Below are positions 56,341 to 64,000 of a DNA stretch of 64,000 bases, piece by piece. Numbering within the stretch: the stretch's first letter is position 1; every line of letters begins with the position of its first letter. The stretch is from Anolis sagrei (lineage: Eukaryota; Chordata; Lepidosauria; Squamata; Anolidae): NCBI RefSeq assembly GCF_037176765.1, contig NC_090023.1:154917663-154981662 (forward strand). Direction: 5' to 3'. The position numbers were made by a program, and so were the translations under genes. The notes beneath the pieces are model-generated. The model was not told the DNA's origin. It worked only from the letters and a program-made list of their open reading frames with translations, and ran no database searches.

Positions 56341-57067
56341 ATGGGGTTTTTTTTGTACAAACACCCACAAAGCATTGATCACTCAATACAATTGAAATTA
56401 CATACCTCCATGTATTTGTCATATTATAAGGAATTCACCTTTTCTTACAATATTTAAAAATGCATTTACAAATGTATGTGGTATTAAATTATTGATCTAT
56501 TAAAACCCATACAATGAAGTTGGGGGTTTTTTTGGTTGGGTGATAGCTCCAATGAATATACAAATTCACTCTTTCATTTCTCAAACTCCTGGTTTCTCAG
56601 GTAAAATACAACTACCATCCCACCACTGAAAGAAGAGACCAGACAAGATTGTGGATTGAAACATGGGCAATTTTTACTTAAATGTTACCTGAATTAACTT
56701 TGTGGCTTGCAGCATCTAACTAAAGGAGCATGAACCTGGTGTGGATTTAAACTGAGGTAGTGGTCCTCCATGACCTACCCCTCAACTAAGTTGGGTGAAA
56801 CACCTGGGTCCCTGGATATAGTACATTTTACTGTTTCCAGGGTGATCCCTCAGGAACATGTACAAAGAATTCTGCCCCAAGTCCAAAGAATTTTATGGAG
56901 GCCAGAACTCTCCCTGTTTCAAGGCCATTTCCATTCGTTCTCACCTCAGTTACATAAACACAGGTGAGGTTTTCTGTTCCTGGCCAACACCACAAAGGAG
57001 TGCCTTAGGAGTACACCACATATAAATCTATGGCTGCTTTCTGCCACAGATTAGGGATACTCTACCC
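56341..57067. other. Unassigned stretch
   Basis: No gene, LINE frame or inverted-repeat element is recognised. The frame at 56770-56967 has no known motif. Confidence 0.4.
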
Positions 57068-57075
57068 CTATCCCC

Positions 57076-57591
57076 TAGGCCTGGGCGGTTTCGTTTCGTT
57101 AATTCGTAATTCTTTAATAATTCGTTAATTTTTCCAGTTACAAAACGATAACGAACCATTCTGGAGCAATCATTAAAAAAACCGAATTTTTAAACACGTT
57201 TTGTAAATGCTTCGTATTTCGTTATTGTATTCGTTTCGTTATTGTTCTGAGGTCGTTTCATTATTATTTCCGCATGTCTGGGCCAGTTTTATGGTTTAAT
57301 TAGTGAAAAAAAATTATAATATCACACCAACAGTCAAGATCAGAGGGAGAGGGAAGCTTCAGAAGTTTTTGGAGGTTTTTTAGCGTATTTCGCGGTCGCG
57401 TCCGCCATTAACGAATCGATTCGTTATTGTTTCGGAAATCGATTCGTTAATTTTTTACCATTTACGAAATTTCGTAAATATCGAACTTTTTAAAAGGAAA
57501 ATTTTGTAATTATTTTAAATATCGAAACAAAAAAACCCCCCAAATACAAATCGATTTTAGAAACAAATTTTTGTGTTGTTACCCAGGCCTA
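57076..57591. mobile_element. ACGAA-rich hAT-like MITE, copy 3 (reversed)
   Basis: The 516-bp element is in opposite orientation to the other three, starting TAGGCCTGGGCGGTTTCG and ending TTACCCAGGCCTA. The perfect 8-bp duplication is CTATCCCC (57068-57075 and 57592-57599). Confidence 0.9.
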
Positions 57592-57807
57592 CTATCCCCT
57601 ACTAGGCTCCCCAGAGCAGCCTTAATGCCCCTTTTCAAGTCAACTTAGAATTGGTGATTGCCAACATCCAAGGGATGGATGCCATTACCTCAGAAGAAAT
57701 CGGGCCTAAAGTGTGTGATGTCATTGTGAAGAATATATGAGCTCATACCTTCATCCAGCACCTTGTGAACAGCCCATTTGACTCTCTTTCTCATTATGTC
57801 AAATTTA

Positions 57808-58440
57808 TTAATGCCATGCTGTGTGTGAGAGGTCATGCTTCCTTGATCTTCTGAAATTGATCAAAGCCTGGATAACCACGGCTTCGCCTTTAGACAGACC
57901 CAGGTCATTTCCACTCAGGTGGATCACAAACACATCGGGAGGAAGCACTCTCCCCAATGCAAACAGCAATGGGTACAAACTGTGCCAATGGAGGCCTCCC
58001 CTGCCTCCCAGGCTGTCTCCACCCAAGTGGATCAGAAGCATATTGGGGGCAGCACTTCCCCAATGCAAACGGCAATGTGTACCAACCATGCCAATGTAGG
58101 CCTCTCTTGCCTCTCATGTCATTTCCATCCAAGTGGATCACAAGCACAACAGGAGGGAGCACACTCCCTGATGTAAATGGAAATGGGTACCAACCGTTGG
58201 AGGCCTCTATTGCCTCTCATGTCATTTCCACCCAGGCAGATCACAAGCACATCAGGAGGAAGCCCTCTCCCCAATGCCAAGAGGAACAGACACAGTCCAT
58301 ACCAATGGGGGCCTTTCCTGCCTCTCAGGTAGTTTCCACTCAAGTGGAACACCAGAACATCAGGAAGAAGCCCTCTCACCGATACAAACATAAATTGATA
58401 CAAACCATGCCAACACAGGCCTCTCTTGCCTCCCCCTTCA
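57808..58440 (-). repeat. Minisatellite, 103-108 bp period, from an SGNH-like frame
   Basis: At least five tandem units start at 57901, 58009, 58115, 58218 and 58326 (each with TTTCCAC or TCTCCAC, then CAAGTGGATCA). On the minus strand the units read LPPDVLVIHLGGNDL-like text, and the leftmost one continues as HLSGNDLGLSKGEAVVIQALINF. That resembles the GxND block of SGNH hydrolases carried by DIRS/Ngaro-type retroelements. It is a fossil; family assignment is tentative. Confidence 0.6.
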
Positions 58441-58639
58441 ATAGTGGCCACTGGGATGCAAGGCCCAAATGTCAGCCATAGGGACTGCTGCAAGTCTATC
58501 TCTTCACTAGTCTTGTGCAATCTGGATAAACCATGATCTGTTTTGATGTCCCAGATATTTGTGGGGGGCCCAATACATTTTTCATGAGACTCTCGAATTT
58601 GGAAGGAAAGAAATCTGTTTTTAACCTGGGAAGCCGAAA

Positions 58640-59105
58640 GATTTGTTTTTTATCCGGCCCATTATCCTACCTTGGAGTTCCTTTAAAAAGCCCCCTTTTT
58701 TCCTCTTGATTTGCAGGGCCCTGCCTGGAGTGGTGCCTTTTCCCCCTCACAATTCAATCTCCTTTCTGTTATAGGTTTAATGCTTCCTTAAACAGTTTCT
58801 AATTTTTTTACTCTAGAGGAGATAGGCACTACAGGTGCTAAAGGCGCTGCAGGTGCTGCAGACGCGTGCTCTCACCCTGAAGCACATACCATGCACTCAG
58901 CTTTCCAAGGCATTTTAAAGAGGCTTTCCCTTCCTAGGGAAGGAAGAGTGATCCACCTGGAGCTATCCTACCTTAGACTTCCCTTAAAAATCCCTTTCTT
59001 TCCCACACCTGGAGTATTGCCTTTTGCCCCCTTACACTTTAATCTCCTTTCTGCTTTGGGTTTAATGCTTCCTTAAAGTTGATTCTACTTTCTACTCTAG
59101 ACAAG
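58640..59105. repeat. Imperfect two-copy tandem duplication, about 310 bp apart
   Basis: ATCTCCTTTCTG..GGTTTAATGCTTCCTTAAA and the upstream text CCTACCTT..CCTTTAAAAA occur near 58670-58800 and again near 58965-59095. No gene is seen. Confidence 0.6.
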
Positions 59106-59161
59106 AGTAACTAGGTGGTAGTAGTTTTCTGAGAATTAGGCTTTTCTTTTTGTTTGCTGAG

Positions 59162-59163
<2 letters not shown>

Positions 59164-59203
<40 letters not shown>
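59164..59203. repeat. (TTA)n microsatellite
   Basis: About 13 units of TTA/ATT; the Asn and Tyr runs in both strands' frames derive from it. Confidence 0.95.
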
Positions 59204-59204
<1 letters not shown>

Positions 59205-59459
59205 TAGAAGTATATTTTCTGAAGGAGAGGAGGGGAGGAGAAAAAGAAGTGAAAAGAGTGACTCTCCAAGCCCGCAATCATGTGCATGCACCCCACTCAC
59301 CCATCCCACACATTCCCAACTCCCAGCCAGTCTCACTAAATAAAAAATTAAAGAAAATAAAGAAAAATAAAAAAGATTTTAGAGAGGCCAAGCCAGAAGC
59401 CAAGCCAAAACATTAAGCTGAGAATGAGTGAGCCAGGCCATAGATGGCCTTTGTGGTGT

Positions 59460-59672
59460 TAAATAATCACAGTATGTCATGGACATCTGCAAAGTGTTGG
59501 ATCTCTTGGGCCTTTTTTGTCCACCAGATATTCTTGAGTTCTCCTCAGGTCTCTCCGACAGGATGGTGACAATAAATTTTTCCTTGATGTCTTTGTCAGC
59601 ATCTAGTGTTGGTGCGTAGGCACTTACAATAGTTGCCTGTTGGTTTTTGACAAGGTTGATTCAGAAGGTTGA
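59460..59672 (-). mobile_element. LINE endonuclease fragment, RTE-like
   Basis: Minus-strand reading gives NLVKNQQATIVSAYAPTLDA and DIKEKFIVTILSE, like the apurinic endonuclease of RTE/BovB-type LINEs. A further piece of the same element may lie at 60740-61030 beyond the LINE inserted at 59685, but that link is weak. Confidence 0.5.
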
Positions 59673-59684
59673 GAGTTGTTTATT

Positions 59685-60716
59685 TATTTATTTATTTATT
59701 TGCTGCATTTGTTGACCGCCGTTCTCAGCCCTGGGGCGACTCATGGCGGTGTACAACATATAAAAGGCAATTTACAAAAGGCAATAACAAAAACAACATA
59801 TCCACAATACAACAGTTATATAATTACACTAAATAATCCGCTCCGTCTCATAGTAGGATCGTAACCAATCTCATAATCCATATTCCGTTCCAGTCGTCTT
59901 TACCAAATTATTGTAGCAATTAAATGCCTTCTCAAATAGCCATGTCTTTAGGCTTTTGCGGAAAGACATAAGGGAGGGCGCCTGTCTGATGTCTACAGGG
60001 AGAGTGTTCCACAGCCGGGGGGCCACCACCGAGAAGGCCTTCTCTCTCGTCCCCGCCAGGCGTGCCTGTGAGGCAGGCGGGATCAAGAGAAGGGCCTCCC
60101 CAGACGATCTCAAGGCCCGTGTGGGCTCATAGGCCAAGATGCGGTCCGAAAGGTATTTTGGGCCGGAACCGTTTAGGGCTTTGTAGGCCAACACCAGCAC
60201 CTTAAATTGGGCCCGGTAGCAGATCGGCAGCCAGTGGAGCTGGAACAACAAGGGCGTTGTGTGCTCCCTGCGTCCCGCTCCAGTTAGTAACATGGCTGCC
60301 GCGCGCTGGACTAGCTGAAGTTTCCGGGCCGTCTTCAAGGGCAGCCCCACGTAGAGAGCGTTGCAGTAGTCAAGGCGGGATGTGACCAGAGCGTGTACCA
60401 CCGTGGCCAAGTCAGACTTCCCGAGGTACGGGCGCAGCTGGCGCACGAGCCTAAGCTGTGCAAATGCTCCCCTGGTCACCGCTGAAACCTGGGGATCCAG
60501 GCTCAACGATGAGTCCAGGATCACACCCAAGCTGCGAACCTACGCCTTCAAGGGGAGTGCGACCCCATCCAGCACAGGCTGTAACCCTATACCCAGTTCG
60601 GCCTTGCGACTTACCAGGAGTACCTCTGTCTTGTCTGGATTTAATTTCAGTTTGTTCGCCCTCATCCAGACCATTACAGCGGCCAGGCACCGGTTCAGGA
60701 CCTCGACAGCCTCCTT
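59685..60716 (-). mobile_element. L2/CR1-group LINE, 5'-truncated
   Basis: An 11-bp duplication with one change, AGTTGTTTATT (59674-59684 and 60717-60727), bounds it. The TAAA tail is at the left (TTTATTTATTT). It has about 190 bp of 3'UTR and more than 200 codons of RT C-terminus. Confidence 0.85.
59871..60530 (-). CDS. L2/CR1-group LINE RT C-terminus
   Basis: The 219-codon frame reads LGVILDSSLSLDPQV, VTSRLDYCNALYVGLP, LHWLPICYRAQFKVL, KAFSVVAPRLWNTLP and FRKSLKTWLFEKAF. These are the conserved thumb and tail motifs of L2/CR1-group polyproteins. Upstream, past a stop near 60537, the frame continues as MRANKLKLNPDKTEVLLVS, so the true protein was longer. It is the best-preserved LINE frame of this group in the window. 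Confidence 0.85.
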   Translation of the reverse strand: MGVILDSSLSLDPQVSAVTRGAFAQLRLVRQLRPYLGKSDLATVVHALVTSRLDYCNALYVGLPLKTARKLQLVQRAAAMLLTGAGRREHTTPLLFQLHWLPICYRAQFKVLVLAYKALNGSGPKYLSDRILAYEPTRALRSSGEALLLIPPASQARLAGTREKAFSVVAPRLWNTLPVDIRQAPSLMSFRKSLKTWLFEKAFNCYNNLVKTTGTEYGL

Positions 60717-61079
60717 AGTTGTTCATTAATGCCAATGGGTACTTTGGACAGATGCTTCACCAGGTAATTTCAGATAGTAAAGCTGATTCTGTATATTCTT
60801 CATTCTTATTCTGGCAGTCTCTTCCAGAAGAAGATGTAGACTCCTTTTTCTTCCTTCGGATGTCCTTCTCCTGCTCTTCAGGTCTCTTGAAGTGCTGCTA
60901 TGTCAATGTTGAAGCATCTCAGCTGCCTTGCAATAATAGCAGTCCTCCGTTCAGAGTGTTCGCTGTCTGTGGTCTCCAACAGTGTCTGTACGTTCCATGT
61001 TTTTGGCTGCAAGGTGGTGACCCCCGCTAGATGAGGCAGTCCAGTCAGAGATAAGTGAGGCAGACTATGTTTAGAGCAC

Positions 61080-62631
61080 CTTTTCTAGACCCCTCCCATA
61101 TTAGGTGAGCAAAATGGGTCCTACAAAGGGTTGTTCAGTCTTGGCTACAGCTGCCAGACTACTCTACTGCCTCAGACCTTGAGGTAGAACAACTGAACCC
61201 ATATCCATTAGGCCTGGGTAACAACGGAAAAATTTGTTTCTAAAATCGATTCGTTTTTTGGGGGGTTTTGCGTTTCGATATTTAAAAGAATTCTGAAATT
61301 TTTCTTTTAAAAAGTTCGATATTTACGAAATTTCGTAAATGTTAAAAAAATTACGAAACATTAACGAAACAAATACGAAACAATAACGAATCGATTCGTT
61401 AATGGTGGACGCGACCACGCAATACGCTAAAAAACCTCCAAATGGGACAGGGGGAACTTCTGAAGCTTCCCTCTCCCTCTGTTGTTGACTGTTGGTGTGA
61501 TATTATAATTTTTTTTCACTAATTAAACAAAAAACAACTATAAAACTTGCCCCAGACATGCGGAAATAATAACGAAATGACTTCAAACCGATAACGAAAC
61601 GAATACATAACAAATCCGAAGCATTTACGAAACGAATTTAAAAATTCGTTTCGTTTTTAAGTTGCTCCAGAATGGTTCGTTATCGCTTCGTTATAAAAAA
61701 TAATGAATTTTTAACGAATTACGAATTAACGAAACGAAACCGCCCAGCCCTAATATCCATCACTCATGTGCCAGTTTGTGGCTAGGAGCTTCCAGATTTC
61801 ATAGTCCTGCCCCGTTGCCACTCATTGATTGTCATGGTGCTTTTATTGGTTTTGTTTTATTTTTCTTGGAAGACAACTGTGCATGAAATTGATTTATGTG
61901 TGTAGGTCAATATACAGCCAATCAACACACAGTCTTCACAGAATGAGGGTCCATTTCAGTGCCATAATTAACACTTCACAGAATGAGGATCCCATTCAGT
62001 GGCATAATCTGTTGCAGGGTTCTTCCCCCTTCACAACCATTGTATCATGTACCATTTTGTTGAAACACTATTTTGTAATCCTTTCTTTTTAAAAGTTTGT
62101 TCTGTTTTAATAAACAACATTTTGGGTTTTCTCCAGTCTTGTTTCATCTGCCCATTTCTTCAGCAAATCATTGCTGAGTAATTTTAGAGATAAGACTGTG
62201 ACCAGGAAATGGCCTCCACTGGAATTGACATTGGCAAGTAAAGAGTCAATAATGCAAGTTGGCAACAATTTCCTTTTTTACAAATAAAGTCTAGTCTTTG
62301 CTAAAGAGAAACTGTGAATGCCAAGTGGTGTCTTTTCTTTCAATGCTTTCAATTCAATTCACTGCTGTCAATTTAATTCAATTGGAAGTATTTTTTAAAA
62401 AATCATTTTTATGTTCCTGTGGTGCCAAAGAACCTTACATTTAACTCAATTAAACTGGAAGAAGGCATAGAAACACAGGTTGGACATGAAGATATGCCTC
62501 AATCACAACTGCAGAGGGGGTCCAGGTTGTCTTTTAGCTTATATTATTTGTCCATGTTCAAGATTCATTGTTGAATTTCTGGTAAATCATGTGATTTAGA
62601 AAAGTAAAGCCTAATTATGTAACACATAGCC
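61080..62631. repeat. Duplicated 5' flank, unit 3 copy
   Basis: Aligns with about 3270-4217 upstream of unit 1, interrupted only by the hAT-like element at 61209-61752. No independent gene is seen. Confidence 0.75.
61209..61752. mobile_element. ACGAA-rich hAT-like MITE, copy 4
   Basis: The 544-bp element starts TAGGCCTGGGTAACAACGG and ends CCGCCCAGCCCTA. The perfect 8-bp duplication is ATATCCAT (61201-61208 and 61753-61760); the unoccupied paralog is at 3382-3389. Confidence 0.92.
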
Positions 62632-62638
62632 TATATAA
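62632..62638 (+). promoter_or_regulatory. TATA box, collectin unit 3
   Basis: TATATAA in the block shared with 4218 and 32289. Confidence 0.6.
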
Positions 62639-62662
62639 GGAGGACTAAACTCCTAGTATCTT

Positions 62663-62700
62663 ATCCCTGGCTTCATAGAGTGCCTGAAATTGTGAAGCAA
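62663..62700 (+). other. Noncoding exon 1 of collectin unit 3 (inferred)
   Basis: The leader is nearly identical to 4249-4286 and is followed by the donor GTGAGTGG at 62701. Confidence 0.55.
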
Positions 62701-62750
62701 GTGAGTGGATTTTAAACTGATCTTTGAATGATGGGTGTCTGAGGCTGGAT

Positions 62751-62898
62751 CTACATTGTCCTATATCCAGGATCTGATCTCAAATTATCTGCTTGGAATT
62801 GGATTATATGAATCTACACTGCCAGATAATCTGGGATGAGCAAATAATATGGCACCAGATCCTGTGATATAGGGAAGTGTAGGTCCAGCCTAAGAAAA
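62751..62898. mobile_element. MITE in intron 1 of unit 3
   Basis: This is the paralog of 4328-4477, with the same inverted ends (GGCTGGATCTACA and its partner). Shared position shows that it predates the split of units 1 and 3. Confidence 0.55.
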
Positions 62899-63396
62899 AT
62901 TGCTACCAGTTCTGTGTAAAAACTTGTCATCTTGCATTGTGCTCAACACATTTCATTAATTGAAAACAGGGTAGATCTTCTTGATTACCAATTCAGTCTT
63001 CATTGATAAGATATCTTTTGATTATTAAGTGCTTACTGTATCTGATGTTCACATTCTTCTTTGCTTCTCTTCTAATTTCTTCCAGCTTTAATGATTTAGT
63101 TGATTTTTGTTCAACAATAGTATAATTTCTTATTCTCTTAATTTCTTTAACACTCATTACTTTTTACATTTGCTTGAATTCTTCAGAGGATATAGTCACT
63201 TATAAGGAATACTGTGAAATATAGATCAAAAAAGCAACTTTTCTAAGTATTCTTTCAAGGTAAGATTAAGAGATTTTATTTAAACCCTAGAAAGTCAATG
63301 CAAGTCAGTTAATAATTTTCATTTTATTGCAGCACAATGGAAAACACTTTGCATGCACTGATTCTTTCATTTCTCTTCCTTAAATTCTTTTCACAG

Positions 63397-63608
63397 ACTG
63401 AACCAATAAACAATGCTGTTGCTTGTAACGCTTTGTGCTTTAGTCCTCTGCGTATTGCCAGAAACAACCGTGGTACCACAGCAAGTTGTTCAAACCTGTG
63501 ACCCAAAAGCCTGTTCACTAGTTGTGTGTGGACCAGCTGAGAGAGGGTTACCAGGAAGAGATGGAAGAGATGGACTGCAAGGACCAAAAGGAGAAAAGGG
63601 AGAACAAG
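63397..63608 (+). CDS. SFTPD-like: Collectin unit 3, first coding exon (gene cut by window end)
   Basis: The acceptor TTTTCACAG, the ATG at 63413 and the donor GTGTGG after 63608 match unit 1 exactly. It encodes the signal peptide, QTCDPKACSLVVC and GLPGRDGRDG with seven triplets; the peptide differs from unit 1 at only two visible residues (P to L in the leader, K to Q). The remaining exons lie beyond 64000, so integrity of the whole gene is unknown. Confidence 0.88.
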
Positions 63609-64000
63609 GTGTGGAAAACATAACTTTGTAAGAGTCTATACTAGGAAAGCAATGATGGTGAGGTTGAAGGTCATTTCCAGGTTTTTAATTTTTCTTTTTA
63701 TTAATTGAAGTGTTGAACATTTTTGAATTGATTAAAATTAATTAATTGTATTAATTAACATTATTTTTTTCAGTAAAAATTAATTAAATTCTTCATAAAA
63801 TAAAAGTATTATAAAAATGATGATGACATTTTTATAATACTTTTGATCAACTTCTGGCAGGTCACAGAGTCACCCAAAATAACTCACCTAAATTTGTGAG
63901 TTAAACAAAACTAAAATCTTCTTTATGCCCTCCAGTACAACTCCATGACCTGCCAGAAGTTGATCAAAGAATCACACTGGAGTATCTAGGGATACCTAAA
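63609..64000. other. Start of intron 2 of unit 3
   Basis: Aligns with 6009-6275 and continues past the unoccupied hAT site at 63984-63991. No exon is present before the window ends. Confidence 0.7.

Noticed and set aside
58833-58865. GAKGAAGAAD-like reading after a pyrimidine tract and AG, resembling a collagen exon
   Set aside because: Only three triplets, no donor in phase and no neighbouring collectin exons; more likely chance within the diverged duplication.

Overview
The window is vertebrate nuclear DNA, most likely from a squamate reptile (lizard or snake). The evidence is split genes with GT-AG introns, a tRNA-headed SINE whose tail resembles the Sauria SINE/BovB type, L1 and L2/CR1-group LINEs with target-site duplications (TSDs), a Penelope-like element and many small hAT-type transposons. 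I recognise the families from memory; no search was run.

The host content is a tandem cluster of collectin genes closest to surfactant protein D (SFTPD). Unit 1 (TATA box at 4218, stop codon at 13294) and unit 2 (TATA box at 32289, stop codon at 44026) are complete and open. Unit 3 (TATA box at 62632, first coding exon 63413-63608) runs off the right edge. All are on the + strand with one architecture: a TATA-driven short noncoding exon; a signal peptide/Cys/collagen exon; two further collagen exons; an 84-bp neck (coiled-coil) exon; and a 377-bp exon for the C-type lectin carbohydrate-recognition domain (CRD). The predicted proteins are 290 aa (unit 1) and 295 aa (unit 2), with 31 and 32 unbroken Gly-X-Y triplets. 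The copies differ where function would change. Unit 1 has EPS where unit 2 has the mannose-type EPN. Unit 2 has Trp where units 1 and 3 have an N-terminal Cys. The first internal collagen exon is not alignable between units 1 and 2.

The rest is duplicated flank plus transposable elements. Unit 1 flank and introns (1-13730) align in blocks with unit 2 (about 18160-53830), and 2940-6280 aligns with unit 3 (about 61080-64000). Each unit therefore supplies an empty site for insertions in another. Insertions dated in this way include a Penelope element (999-2246), a nearly full-length L1 with a 5' inversion (23840-30576), a nested pair of L1s (44284-53682) whose inner copy is almost intact, a TA-flanked mariner-like element carrying a 220-bp minisatellite (39231-40503), four copies of an ACGAA-rich hAT-like MITE, three copies of a CAGGGGTCC hAT MITE, a solo LTR (42741-43092) and a SINE (36164-36497).

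Between units 2 and 3 (about 53830-61080) lie further LINE pieces, a 103-108 bp minisatellite that appears to be an amplified piece of an SGNH-hydrolase-like reading frame, and an L2/CR1-group LINE with a clear reverse-transcriptase C-terminus. No CRISPR array, tRNA gene or rRNA gene was seen. Nothing looks like a wholly new system; the most notable biology is the diversification of the collectin trio and the insertion history it records.
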